64,000 bases of DNA from Tritrichomonas musculus (lineage: Eukaryota > Parabasalia > Tritrichomonadida > Tritrichomonadidae). Below the pieces are notes generated by a model. It did not search any database. It was not told where the DNA came from and saw only the letters and a list, made by a program, of their open reading frames with translations. This document shows, piece after piece, positions 1 through 10,141 of the stretch. The stretch is from contig JAPFFF010000010.1 of assembly GCA_039105265.1 (NCBI GenBank), positions 2,542,001-2,606,000 on the forward strand, in the 5' to 3' direction. Made by a program: the position numbers and the translations under genes. Every line of letters starts with the position of its first letter. The stretch's first letter is position 1.

Positions 1-111
1 CTGCTGAGTATTTCGAACCTGAATTTCTTGGTGTAATGATGAAAGATGGTGATTTGGAATTTATCGACCAAATAGAACATTTTGCCTTTGAGTTCTTAGA
101 GTACCAAATAT

Positions 112-447
112 CTAATCTGCCCTCGCATTTATAATTTTGGGCATATCCCTGTTATAGTTACTATCAGTTGGGGTTATCCATCTTAAGTTGCTTAGATGGT
201 AGTCAGCCCTATTCCTATTGATATGGTCTACCTCTATTTTATGTTGTGGGTCATCATTAGGTATGAACTGTCTTGCTATAAGTACATGTTTCAAGTAGTA
301 GTTGCCATTTAGACATACTCGTATATACCCCTTTATATGTTTTGCATCTTTGCATATAAAATGATTACTCTTACGTCTTATAGTAAAGGGGTACCTATTC
401 AGTATCTCATAGTCGTTAGTAAAGCCTTTGAGTGGCACAAATGACAT
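112..447 (-). CDS. HNH endonuclease (homing-type, NUMOD4/HNH_3-like)
   Basis: The 111-residue product has the layout of small free-standing HNH endonucleases. An N-terminal NUMOD4-like segment (about residues 8-50, with the GFTNDYEI and GYIRV pieces) is followed by an HNH core around residues 70-95 that reads VDHINRNRADYHLSNLRW, with the expected His and two Asn positions. Such enzymes nick or cut DNA and spread their own genes. The gene lies on the opposite strand between two + strand coding pieces and overlaps the end of the first, as an inserted endonuclease gene would. Start: the ATG at 447. The family call is firm; the role in this element is inference. Confidence 0.75.
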   Translation of the reverse strand: MSFVPLKGFTNDYEILNRYPFTIRRKSNHFICKDAKHIKGYIRVCLNGNYYLKHVLIARQFIPNDDPQHKIEVDHINRNRADYHLSNLRWITPTDSNYNRDMPKIINARAD

Positions 448-791
448 TTACTCACTTTTTAAATGATTCATTTCATTTTTATTTTCGTATGAACAAGTGG
501 GGGAAAATCATTGTTGATAGAATTGATAATAATGAACCTCGTCATTATCCTCTTGATGACAAAGAAAGAAACATTACCAAGTTCCCAAAGAAAAAAAAGC
601 GATTGGGCTTGTATAAAAACTATAAGGAACATCAAGAAGAAGAAGAAGAAGAAATGTTTATAGTGACAGAGTGTCATTTTATTCCCTATGAATATAAAGA
701 GATAGGTGTTCAAACTGAAGACCTTTGGGATGTAGGTGTTCAAACTAATGCTGAACTACCTCATATAGAAGAACTACTTAGTAAAATCTAA
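432..791 (+). CDS. Charged protein of unknown function within the virus-like fragment
   Basis: I do not recognise this 119-residue product. It has a basic lysine-rich patch near residue 55, an acidic run of glutamates near residue 70, and two short near-identical motifs, IGVQTED and VGVQTNAE, near the C-terminus. Its 5' end overlaps the start of the divergent HNH gene by 16 bp, so both share one short control region. It may be a real gene of the element or the remains of a longer one. Confidence 0.4.
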   Translation: MAQMTFTHFLNDSFHFYFRMNKWGKIIVDRIDNNEPRHYPLDDKERNITKFPKKKKRLGLYKNYKEHQEEEEEEMFIVTECHFIPYEYKEIGVQTEDLWDVGVQTNAELPHIEELLSKI

Positions 792-840
792 CTTCTTTTA
801 TTTTAATTTTTGTTGTAGTAGGTACGAGATTCTCGGGGCA

Positions 841-906
841 GGTACCTGTGCCGTTTCATAGATGGGCGGTTGTGGGGTGGGGTACCTGTGCCGTTTCATT
901 GATGGG
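841..906 (+). repeat. Two direct copies of a 26-bp GC-rich repeat
   Basis: Copies at 841-866 and 881-906 both start GGTACCTGTGCCGTTTCAT and differ at one position. They are much richer in GC than their surroundings. A pure pyrimidine tract of CTTTT-type units follows at about 930-988. The pair may belong to the terminal region of the adjacent virus-like fragment. Confidence 0.7.
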
Positions 907-1129
907 GAGCAGTAGTGAGAACAAGAATATTTTTTTCTTTTTTTCTTTTTTCTTTTCTTTTCTTTTTCTTTTCTTTTCTTTTTCTTTTATGACGAGTTCG
1001 TGTTGACGCTTGGGGTGCCAGCCCCAGCGGAAACCGACTCGTATATACTACTTAATCTAATGGTATTTTTTACAACAAAAATGTTTTGATGTTATTGGTT
1101 CAAATGTCAAAATATCCATATTTTTTTTT

Positions 1130-1580
1130 CATTTTTTTTATTTTTTAACCAAAAAATAGTTAATATATTAAATAATAAGATTTTTTTATTTATAAAAGTT
1201 TTAATTATTAGAATATTCTTTACTGAGTGTCAATTAGCCAACTTCTTTGCCTGGAGTGCAAATGTGTTCATTACGCATAAACCATAATTTGAAATGATCT
1301 TCTCTTGTATAATCCATTGAACATTGACAACGAACTCCATCATCATTGAACAAAGAGTCAGCACATTTGACGTAATAATGTTTATCTTTTCCTCTATATT
1401 TTTTTATATCTGTGGACAATTGTATGTTCAAGTTGAGTCCATGATAGTTTCACCTACGTATTACAGGTCCAATTTCGCTTTTTTGTCCTTCTTTCTAGGT
1501 GCCGTGCTAAGTAGAAAATGGCTATGTTCTAAATTCTGAAGATGTGAATAATAACTTTTTTTTATAGAAATTACTTAAAA
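1130..1580 (-). mobile_element. Shortened hAT-like copy keeping the zinc-finger end
   Basis: Bases 1228-1580 align closely with 3620-3960, the 5' end of the neighbouring transposase gene, in the same orientation. Bases 1130-1210 resemble the 3' flank of that element at about 1780-1855. The middle of the transposase is absent, so this is an internal-deletion derivative. Its open frame (1234-1431, - strand) covers the cysteine/histidine-rich N-terminal domain (CQCSMDYTREDH, NEHICTPGKEV) and then stops. No in-frame ATG opens it; the frame begins at a TTG. It is probably non-autonomous and not expressed as such, although a DNA-binding-only product would be a natural transposition repressor. Confidence 0.6.
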
Positions 1581-1851
1581 TATTCAAAGGTTATTGGTCC
1601 AAAAAGCTAAAAATTTATATATATTTTAAGAATAAATTTATAATTAAACTCAAATTTTTAATGTTCGCACATAAAAAATAAACTATATAAAAATATCAAT
1701 AATTTCTGAGAAACCGAAATTTTGTGTACGAATTTTATAAAATTAAATTTATTTTGATTTTAAAAAAGTAATTAAACAAAAAAAAAGTAAATATATTAAA
1801 AAAAGAAATTTTTATTAATAAAAGATTAACTTTTTGTATAAATAGCTTTTA

Positions 1852-3888
1852 TTATGTTGATTCTAGTATCATTCTGACATCAAGAAGTTCTTTTTTGCTT
1901 TTTTCCCTTCTGTTTGTATGAATCAAACGATGTCTTGAGATAGCTCTTTCACAACTTGCCTCAGATGTAACAGAACTAAGTAAACGTTCTGCGATGTCTC
2001 CTATATCACTCCATCCTTCTTCTGTATTTTTGATTTGAGTCCATGTGAAACTATCATTTCCAATCATATAATCTTCAAAAGGTTGAGGGTCTTCCATGTA
2101 TTTATTGAATAAAGAAACAGCTTTTTTCACCTTTTCAGAATTTAGTTTTCGTAATTGTAAAAATTCTTTTAACATTGTTTTTGCACTCTTGAGGTAGTTT
2201 TTAAAATTCGGGTCTGGCAAAACTTCTTCTTCAGAAACATTTTCTTCTATTTCTTCTTCTTCATTATCAGAATCTTCATAGAAATCATCATCATCAGAAT
2301 CAGTTTGGCCTACATTTACGAGCTGCCCATTAATTGTCATCAGGATTTCATCAGAGCTTTTAAATGTAACGACTGGCTCGTCTTCATCATCTTCGTTTGA
2401 ATCAGTATCTTCTTCTTCATCATCAATATGGAAGTACTTCAGATACGAGTATTCTATTGGATTGGCACTGTGAATGTTTCTTTCTCTGATGTCAGCTTGA
2501 CCTTCTGGCGATAAACAATATGCAAGTGACCATATACCTCCATCTTTTGCCATTAATGTGTATTCTTCAAGTGATCTGGCTAACTCTTCTGCATATTTAA
2601 CATTTAATTTCTTTCTTAATTCATTTAGGCAATTAATTGCTCTTTCAATAATGATGAAAGAATCTTTCATTTTGGTATGAGGATTTTCAAATGTAGATAC
2701 AAGTACTTTAAATACTTGTAATACCTTTTTTAACTTTTCAAAATCCATTATTGGAATTTCATCTAATCTTATGCGTGCTTCAAGCGCTTTTTTCCTATGA
2801 TCAAGTATAAACTTAACAATATCATAATCGTAACACCATCTCGTATCATTATGTGCTGGACAAAGAGCTCCGATTTCTTTTCTGCTATCTCGATATTGGA
2901 CTGATAGAGTATGAAGAGTTTCTAAAAGTTTTTTCAAATGCTCGTTCTTTTGTGCTATTCTTTTGTAAGAATTATTAATTCTGTGGCATAAACAAGGGAT
3001 GATAAGAATTTTTTCCATATCATTGATATCTGATTGATTGTAAAGAGACTTTTTGTACGTTGGGCTCAATGCTTTTAGCTGCGCTGTATTTCCATCAACG
3101 ACAATTGATCCAATTGATGCTCCTGCTAATTGTAAATGTCGTAAACCTCTTGGGATTGATTTGATATAATCATTTGCTTTTCCTCCATCCATTCTAACAG
3201 GATAAAATGGATAACTCTTTAAATTAGTAAGTGGGCTTTCTACAACAAAATGTAAAGTTGAAATTCCTTGTGTTGATCCTTCGTCCATTGATACACTTGC
3301 GTATGGTAATGCTGTAAACTTGTTTAATGTTGCTCTGTGTTTTCTGTATGCGGTATTCATCATTATGTATCTCAATTTGTCCCTCCCAATCTGATTGAAT
3401 GCTTTCCTTGCGATATTAATTGGATCATGAGAACATGAAAGAGTTAAACCAAATGCTATAAACATACATGCCATTTCATAAAATTCATCAGAAGCTAAAA
3501 CATCTAATGAAAGATTTTTTTTGCCAGTGAATATAGCCATCTGTTCATATAATCTGTCTTCAGTAATTGTCACCTTCCGAGAACCATCTTCGTTTCGTAT
3601 AAAGTCTAACAATGTCATTTGGTCAACTTCTTTGCCTGGAGTGCAAATGTGTTCATTACGCATAAGCCATAATTTGAAATGATCTTCTCTTGTATAATCC
3701 ATTGAACATTGACAACGAACTCCATCATCATTGAACAAAGTTTCAGCACATATGACGTAATAATGTTTATCATTTCCTCTATATTTTTTATATCTGTGGA
3801 CAATTGTATGCTCAAGTTGTGGGTATGTTATATCACCTACGTATTGCAGGTCCAATTTCGCTTTTTTGTCCTTCTTTCTTGGTGGCAT
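1852..3888 (-). CDS. hAT superfamily transposase
   Basis: The 678-residue product has hAT family features in order. Residues about 30-90 form an N-terminal Cys/His zinc-binding domain. A catalytic-region segment follows, with SMDEGSTQG and VDGNTAQLKAL, then the CLCHRINNSYKR block with a conserved C..H, then the TRW motif (NDTRWCYDYD). At the C-terminus is the dimerisation signature TSEASCERAISR followed by R.R and L residues. An acidic stretch at about 490-550 is unusual for hAT proteins. The frame is open throughout from ATG 3888, so the enzyme could be functional, but I found no clear terminal inverted repeats or 8-bp target duplication, so the element limits are uncertain. A deletion copy lies just downstream. 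Confidence 0.8.
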   Translation of the reverse strand: MPPRKKDKKAKLDLQYVGDITYPQLEHTIVHRYKKYRGNDKHYYVICAETLFNDDGVRCQCSMDYTREDHFKLWLMRNEHICTPGKEVDQMTLLDFIRNEDGSRKVTITEDRLYEQMAIFTGKKNLSLDVLASDEFYEMACMFIAFGLTLSCSHDPINIARKAFNQIGRDKLRYIMMNTAYRKHRATLNKFTALPYASVSMDEGSTQGISTLHFVVESPLTNLKSYPFYPVRMDGGKANDYIKSIPRGLRHLQLAGASIGSIVVDGNTAQLKALSPTYKKSLYNQSDINDMEKILIIPCLCHRINNSYKRIAQKNEHLKKLLETLHTLSVQYRDSRKEIGALCPAHNDTRWCYDYDIVKFILDHRKKALEARIRLDEIPIMDFEKLKKVLQVFKVLVSTFENPHTKMKDSFIIIERAINCLNELRKKLNVKYAEELARSLEEYTLMAKDGGIWSLAYCLSPEGQADIRERNIHSANPIEYSYLKYFHIDDEEEDTDSNEDDEDEPVVTFKSSDEILMTINGQLVNVGQTDSDDDDFYEDSDNEEEEIEENVSEEEVLPDPNFKNYLKSAKTMLKEFLQLRKLNSEKVKKAVSLFNKYMEDPQPFEDYMIGNDSFTWTQIKNTEEGWSDIGDIAERLLSSVTSEASCERAISRHRLIHTNRREKSKKELLDVRMILEST

Positions 3889-4065
3889 GCTAAGTAGAAA
3901 ATGGTCATGGTCGTAAATAAAAAAACGTTTTTTATAGAAATTACTTAAAATAAAAAATAACTTGATACTTGAAATTAATATAATAATGAAATTTGATATA
4001 AATAAATAGAGATATAGAAATTGTAATTATTAAAATCATGTAAATATAATATAAATCTTAAAATA

Positions 4066-5455
4066 TTAAAGTCTGTAAGATTTGTTAGAATCTTTCAGAC
4101 TTTGATAAAGTCTGTAGGAATTGTGAGAATCTTTTAGAATTGATAAAGTCTGTAGGAATTGTGAGATTCTTTTAGAATTGATAAAGATTGTAGAATTGTG
4201 AGATTCTTTGAGAATTGATAAAGTCTGTAGAATTGTGAGAATCTTTGAGAATTGATAAAGTCTGTAGGAATTGTGAGAATCTTTTAGAATTGATAAAGAT
4301 TGTATAATTGTTAGAATCTTATAGGAATGATAAAGACTGTAGAATTGTGAGAATCTTTTAGAATTGATAAAGTCCGTAGGAATTGTGAGAATCTTTTAGA
4401 ATTGATAAAGACTGTAGAATTGTGAGAATCTTTTAGAATTGATAAAGTCCGTAGGAATTGTGAGAATCTTTTAGAATTGATAAAGACTGTAGAATTGTGA
4501 GAATCTTTTAGAATTGATAAAGTCCGTCGGAATTGTTAGAATCTTATAGGATTGATAAAGACTGTAGAATTGTGAGATTCTTTTAGAATTGATAAAGTCC
4601 GTAGGAATTGTGAGAATCTTTTAGAATTGATAAAGATTGTAGAATTGTTAGAATCTTTTAGAATTGATAAAGACTGTAGAATTGTGAGAATCTTTTAGAA
4701 TTGATTAAGTCTGTAGGAATTGTGAAATTCTTTTAGAATTGATAAAGATTGTATAATTGTTAGAATCTTATAGGAATGATAAAGACTGTAGAATTGTGAG
4801 AATCTTTTAGAATTGATAAGGCCTTTAGAACTATGAGAATCTTTTAGAATTGATAAAGATTGTAGAATTGTTAGAATCTTTTAGAATTGATAAAGTCTGT
4901 AGAATTGTGAAAATCTTTTAGAATTGATTAAGTCTGTAGGAATTGTGAGAATCTTTTAGAATTGATTAAGTCTGTAGGAATTGTGAGATTCTTTTAGAAT
5001 TGATAAAGATTGTAGAATTGTTAGAATCTTATAGGATTGATAAAGACTGTAGAATTGTTAGAATCTTATAGGAATGATAAAGACTGTAGAATTGTGAGAA
5101 TCTTTTAGAATTGATAAAGTCTGTAGGAATTGTGAGAATCTTTTAGAATTGATAAAGACTGTAGAATTGTGAGAATCTTTTAGAATTGATAAAGACTGTA
5201 GAATTGTGAGATTCTTTTAGAATTGATAAAGTCTGTAGGAATTGTGAGAATCTTCAAATAATTCCTATAATATAGGAATTATGAGAATCTCTTAGGATTG
5301 ATAGGGTCAGTAGAATTGTGAGAATCTTTTAGGATTGATAAAGTCTGTAGAATTGTGAGAATCTTTTAGAATTGATAAAGTCCGTAGGAATTGTGAGAAT
5401 CTTTTAGAATTGATAAAGATTGTAGAATTGTGAGAATCTTTTAGAATTGATAAGT
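4066..5455. repeat. Satellite array, 37-38 bp unit, about 37 copies
   Basis: A tandem array of about 1.4 kb is built on a unit that can be read as AAAGTCTGTAGGAATTGTGA followed by GAATCTTTTAGAATTGAT. Copies differ mainly at GTCTGTAGG versus GACTGTAG, which makes the unit 38 or 37 bp, and at GAGAATC versus TAGAATC. One spot near 5255-5285 contains an irregular insert. There is no open frame through it. It starts about 105 bp after the upstream end of the hAT-like element. Confidence 0.95.
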
Positions 5456-7151
5456 CAGTACTATGTGGAGCTCATGCCAGTTCTTCTATTAGAATAACAG
5501 TCAAAAAAAAAAAATGAACTAAACATTTTTTTTTTTTTTACTTTAAAATTTTTTAAAAAAATATTGAATTGTGGATAAAATAGTGTTTGCATTTTATTAA
5601 ATTATATGCTATTAGGTTTTTATTTTTTAAAACAAAAAAATAATATGAAATAAAAATTAATATTGTTTATTAACCTTAAATATTTCAAGATATAAGATAT
5701 ATAATAAACGTATGGGCGAATTGAGAGGAATTTTGGGATTTTCGCCCATAACCCATAAAGGTGAATTTTAAATGCTTTGTTTGGGAAATTCGCCTTATGG
5801 GTTTTTGGTTTTTTTGGTTTTCTCCCATAAGGCCAAATATCAAACAAAGACTTTAAAAAATTCAATGTTATGGGAATTTAAGTTTTTCAATGCTCCCAAA
5901 AAATAGGCGGGAAATTAATAAATTTAAGATGGTTACATTTTTTTTTTAATACTATAGATGGTTACATTAAAACCTAAAAATGGTTACATTTTTTTTATAT
6001 TTCATTTAAGAAAAAATGAAAAAAGTATTAAAATTAAAAATACTATTACATTTTACATAAAATAATAATAAATATGCCAAATAAAGATCAGTTTTTTTGC
6101 TTCGCCCATAAAAAAATCATGGGTTGGGTTATTTTTAAAATTCCCCCTATAGATTTGGGTTTTAGCCGCAACATTATATTACAACCATTCGATGTTTAAG
6201 TAGAAGATATCTTAAAATTTATAAAAAAGCAGAATTTTAAAAAATATTCCACAGATAGTCATTATTATCTATTCATAACCTGATACCTATATTTGGATTG
6301 GGCCGTTCCCGATCAAACAGATTAATTATACCTGTATTCACTTAATTTGAAATGAGATATAATAAAATAGTACTTTCACCCATTCGATCTTTTGGCACAA
6401 GTTTTATCTTTTTAACCTGTTTGTTTGAGCTTTTTTAGATCAATTTTTTTAGTACATTTAATTCACTGATAATGAAATTATATTGTAAAAAACGATAATT
6501 TGTATATGATAAGAAAGAATTTTTATATTATCCAACCAACTTTTTGAGGTTGCTTTTCAAAAAGTGCAAAACACAATAAATTAAATTGAAAAAAGTATTT
6601 TTCCCATTGTATTCATAAAATAAAGCGGAAATGAATATTTGCTTATTGTATCGATAGTTAATAATAAAATGTTCACAATAAGAATATAAGTTTTTTTTTG
6701 AATAACTATTCTTGGTTTATATGCTAAAGATTTTTAAAACCTAGGCTTTAAATTGGTGGTCATTTTAGGTTGGAAATGACCAGTATTAAAGCATTTTATA
6801 GCTCCAAATGATCAGTGTCAATCAAAAAGATATCATATTTTCTTTCAAAAAGATCATTTGCCAAAAAGTCATTTAAAACCTAGTTTAAAACCTTATATTT
6901 AACTTAAATAATCGTTTTATTTGCAGGAAAAATCATAAATAAATAAAATAATTGTATAATTGTATTTTTATACTTTTATTCAATTTTTTTTTTTTTATAT
7001 TTTGATAATTCAAAATTTGAGAGAGATAAAAGATGAAAATAGTGAAAAATAAAATAATCTTATCAATTTAAAAAATAATTTTTTGAAATCCTTTCAAAAA
7101 AATTGACAAGTTCAAATTTTTCAGATTCTGTTTATTTCATATTTCGATTTT
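5456..7151. other. AT-rich intergenic stretch with short scattered repeats
   Basis: No gene is supported. Bases 5710-5850 contain several copies, on both strands, of a short motif around CCCATAAGG or ATGGGCGAA, and TTCGCCCATA recurs at about 6102. Bases 5928-5996 contain three copies of ATGGTTACATT. At 6535-6570, CTTTTTGA is followed by TCAAAAAG as a small imperfect hairpin. The open frame at 5620-5865 (- strand) is made of these motifs and is probably not a gene. Confidence 0.5.
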
Positions 7152-8165
7152 ATGAAGAAACCAAGCTTAAAGAAAGGGATATCAATTGATAAGCTTATAT
7201 CAGACATTACAAACAATCCAAAAAATCCAGATGTACCTTTTGATATAAAATCTAGTTTCGAAATTATTAAAGCAACAGCAAATATACTTAAAAACGAACC
7301 AGCCGTTTTAAAAATTGATACAAAAAATTCTGAATTTGTAATTGTTGGAGATATTCATGGCTCACTCGACTCGTTACTTCGTATATTTGAAAAGAAAGGA
7401 ACACCTGAAACAACTCGGTACTTATTTTTAGGTGATTATGTAGATCGAGGGCCAAGGAGTTGTGAAGTTATTATGCTATTATATTCATATAAATATTTAT
7501 ATCCAGACAATATATATCTAATTCGCGGAAATCATGAATTTCGGTATATAAACGAAATATATGGATTCAAACAGGAATGTTTAAACAGGGTTAAACAAAC
7601 TATTAAAGGCAAAATTAAAGATCGTGGAAAATCATTTTACAGGACTACTACAAAGACTTACAAATATTTGCCATTATGCGCTATTATAAACGATAATATC
7701 TTTTGCGTTCATGGAGGAATTAGTGGATTCCTAAAAAGCAGAGAAGAACTACTGAATATTGAAAAAGTATATTCAAAAAATACAGTATTTGAAAATGGAT
7801 CCATTTCAGCTGAATTTTTATGGGATGATCCAGATCCAAATATACAAAAATATGGCAGAAGTCATCGTATTTTGGGCCACACTTTTGGAAAGAAAATCTT
7901 AAATGATTTTCGAAATCACATGAAATTCGATATTGTTATTCGGGGCCATCAAATGGAAATGAACGGATATGATTGGCCTTTTGGGGAAGATGGAGGTCTT
8001 TTGACAGTTTTTAGTTCACCAAATTACTGCGATGGGCCAAATGGTAGCGCAATTGCATTTGTAAAAAGTGACGGAACAGTTGAAGTTGAACAGATTATAC
8101 CACCTTCAAAAAGTTCTTTATCTGGAGAAAATGCGAAGAATTTGGATGAAATTAGGTTTATGTAA
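7152..8165 (+). CDS. PPP-family serine/threonine protein phosphatase
   Basis: The 337-residue protein matches the catalytic core of PP1/PP2A-type metallophosphatases, which remove phosphate from serine and threonine using two metal ions. The signature motifs are in order: GDIHG (66-70), GDYVDRG (94-100), RGNHE (125-129), HGG (187-189), RGHQ (264-267) and SSPNYCD (288-294). The length is typical for a bare catalytic subunit. Two oddities are the first motif reading GDIHGS instead of the usual GDIHGQ, and a small basic insertion at 148-165. No targeting domain or membrane segment is present, so it should act in the cytosol or nucleus with separate regulatory subunits. ATG 7152 is preceded by TTTCATAT, which fits the trichomonad TCA-type initiator. 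Confidence 0.95.
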   Translation: MKKPSLKKGISIDKLISDITNNPKNPDVPFDIKSSFEIIKATANILKNEPAVLKIDTKNSEFVIVGDIHGSLDSLLRIFEKKGTPETTRYLFLGDYVDRGPRSCEVIMLLYSYKYLYPDNIYLIRGNHEFRYINEIYGFKQECLNRVKQTIKGKIKDRGKSFYRTTTKTYKYLPLCAIINDNIFCVHGGISGFLKSREELLNIEKVYSKNTVFENGSISAEFLWDDPDPNIQKYGRSHRILGHTFGKKILNDFRNHMKFDIVIRGHQMEMNGYDWPFGEDGGLLTVFSSPNYCDGPNGSAIAFVKSDGTVEVEQIIPPSKSSLSGENAKNLDEIRFM

Positions 8166-8350
8166 TTTATTGAATTTTAATTTTTATTTTAAAAATAAAT
8201 AGATGATTCAAATCTGATTATTTTTATATATATATATTTGTTTCCCTTTCATCTGATTTTGGAATATTAAAAATTTTTAATGAGCCAAATAAGCATTCAA
8301 AAATTTAATAGTAAAATAAACGTAACCAAATCAATTTTATTTGTTAAAAA

Positions 8351-10141
8351 ATGACAATAAATCAACCAGAACCAGTTCCTTTATCTAACGATTATTATTT
8401 CCTTCTTCAATCTTTGATATATGATTCAACCAATGACATTTTATCCTTAGAAGATCAGATAATATCACTTGTTGAGAAAGGAAGCCAGAAAACGATCAAA
8501 TATATCGAATTTCTTCTTAGCAAAACATCAAGAACGCAATTTTGGAAAATTCCTAGTTTATTTCATCTTTCTACATCACTTGAATCTCATCTCAAAATAA
8601 AACTCAAACTTGAGCACCTGCTTTTTAAATTTATAAAATATAATCAAGCAAACCCAGATGGATCATTCTCAGATTTTTGTATTACTCAAGCTGACGATAA
8701 ATGGAAAGATTTAATTTCTATATTATCAACAGATGATAGTGATAAACTCACTGAAAGTCATTTTCAAGACAAAAATCTAATTATTTTTGATTCACGTAAA
8801 CATGCTTTAATCGATCTTCTTTGGAAATTCCGTTCAGAAAAATGCATTCAAAAATTCAAAGTCGATAAGACCAAAGTTGACCTATCAATTGGCCTTAAAT
8901 GCCAAACCAGAGATGATTTTATAGATGAAAAGCCAGTTAAGTATTTCTCTAATTATTCACGTCAATCGTGGTTCTTTGACCTTTTTGGATCAACAATTAA
9001 TGATTTTTATATGGCCAAATACAACTATTCAAATTTAATCATACCAACACAGATAGCCAAGGAGCACTTCCTCTATGGACCATACATAGTGAGGACGGAA
9101 GTCAGACGAAGCATTTTTGGAGAAGAAACGGGAGAAACATATAAAAAACTCATTCATTATGCAGATTTAATTTGGAAAAAAGAAGACTTCGAATTTGAAA
9201 GCAACATGCCAGAACACTTTGTGAGCACTCTTTTGAATGATGTCATTTCATTGTACTGCATTAACCATCCGAAAGAATACGAGCATATCTTGAATATTCT
9301 TTTGAAACTCAGTCCTCAAATTACAGATACAATTTTTCATTCACTGACAGATCGGGCTCGCATACTGAAGCCAATGATGGTGAAAATTGGCTGTGATTTC
9401 AGGACACAAGCAGAGAAAGATTATGTCTTCTTCCCATACGATGAAGACATTCAAGTTCATGATCGTGATTTCATTGATTATTTCCATAAAAATTATCCTG
9501 GATTCACGAAAGAAGAATTTTCTGAAAACCGAGAAAAAATATATGACACTCGCTACTGCTTTGGCTATGGCTACACTTTTTATGAGGACAACGTTGATGA
9601 ATTCGTTAGAATTTATAATTCCGATGATAAAAATGACACCGCTTATGACGTTCTCTATGAAGAGGCAGGATTGATCGACGTTGCTGCATGGTTCGGTGCT
9701 GAAAAAATTTACTTTTATTTAAAGGAAAAATGCAATAAAAGGTTGGGCTGCCTTTATCTCGCCATTTATGGAGGGAATGAGAAAATCATCAATGACTGCT
9801 TTAATACCGAAATGAGCGATTATGAAAAGACTAGATTTGTCATTAAGCTTCTTTATGATAGACATTTTGACTTAGCAATCAAAATTTGTGATAAAAATGA
9901 GGTGGATAATGTTAAAATGACGGGATCAATGTTTGTTTCTCTGGATGTTATTAAAAGAATTAAAAATGCTAAAGTTTCTGGTAATTATACTTCATTAGAT
10001 AATATGTATTTGGTATCATACTGGTATTCGTTTATCGATGATAATAATTTGGATGCTGAAATGCCTTCTTTTAAAATGAAGTTGGTTGAAGTATCAGGAT
10101 TTCGTTCAAAACCAAAAGAACCAACTAAACTTAATCTATAA
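8351..10141 (+). CDS. DUF3447/ankyrin-like repeat protein
   Basis: The 596-residue protein belongs to the large trichomonad family with a helical N-terminal part and a DUF3447 (ankyrin-like) region. The diagnostic segment lies at about 380-500: RYCFGYGYTFYEDN, then EAGLIDVAAWFGAEKIYFYL, then LYLAIYGGNEKII, matching the usual pattern of this family. Classical ankyrin repeats are few or absent after it. No signal peptide or membrane segment is seen, so it is probably intracellular, with a protein-binding role that cannot be specified. It lies 185 bp downstream of the phosphatase on the same strand. Confidence 0.8.
   Translation: MTINQPEPVPLSNDYYFLLQSLIYDSTNDILSLEDQIISLVEKGSQKTIKYIEFLLSKTSRTQFWKIPSLFHLSTSLESHLKIKLKLEHLLFKFIKYNQANPDGSFSDFCITQADDKWKDLISILSTDDSDKLTESHFQDKNLIIFDSRKHALIDLLWKFRSEKCIQKFKVDKTKVDLSIGLKCQTRDDFIDEKPVKYFSNYSRQSWFFDLFGSTINDFYMAKYNYSNLIIPTQIAKEHFLYGPYIVRTEVRRSIFGEETGETYKKLIHYADLIWKKEDFEFESNMPEHFVSTLLNDVISLYCINHPKEYEHILNILLKLSPQITDTIFHSLTDRARILKPMMVKIGCDFRTQAEKDYVFFPYDEDIQVHDRDFIDYFHKNYPGFTKEEFSENREKIYDTRYCFGYGYTFYEDNVDEFVRIYNSDDKNDTAYDVLYEEAGLIDVAAWFGAEKIYFYLKEKCNKRLGCLYLAIYGGNEKIINDCFNTEMSDYEKTRFVIKLLYDRHFDLAIKICDKNEVDNVKMTGSMFVSLDVIKRIKNAKVSGNYTSLDNMYLVSYWYSFIDDNNLDAEMPSFKMKLVEVSGFRSKPKEPTKLNL

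Larger units (their letters stand above)
1..1070. mobile_element. Edge of a virus-like element, probably Polinton/Maverick fragment
   Basis: This stretch is less AT-rich than the host intergenic DNA and its codon choice resembles the polymerase/integrase piece at 33.4-37 kb. It holds a + strand coding piece running in from the window edge (3-134), an HNH endonuclease gene on the - strand, and a second + strand reading frame (432-791). After these come two copies of a 26-bp GC-rich repeat and a long pyrimidine tract. No capsid, polymerase or integrase gene is visible here, so the Polinton assignment rests on composition and on the other fragment in the window. The element is incomplete because the window cuts it. 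A bacteriophage-like or other giant-virus-derived insertion is the alternative. Confidence 0.4.

Noticed and set aside
1091-1610. Direct GTTATTGGTYCAAA pair flanking the short hAT copy as long terminal repeats
   Set aside because: Similarity covers only about 14 bases and there is no reverse transcriptase.
4066-5455. CRISPR-like array of short repeats
   Set aside because: The units abut without unique spacers, and the organism is eukaryotic; it is a satellite.
5620-5865. 81-residue - strand frame
   Set aside because: Made of repeated CCCATAAGG-type motifs and a hydrophobic end; no start context and no family.
8181-8350. Intron between the phosphatase and DUF3447 genes, making one fused gene
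   Set aside because: Both frames have complete ends and no conserved parabasalid splice motif was seen; they are separate genes.
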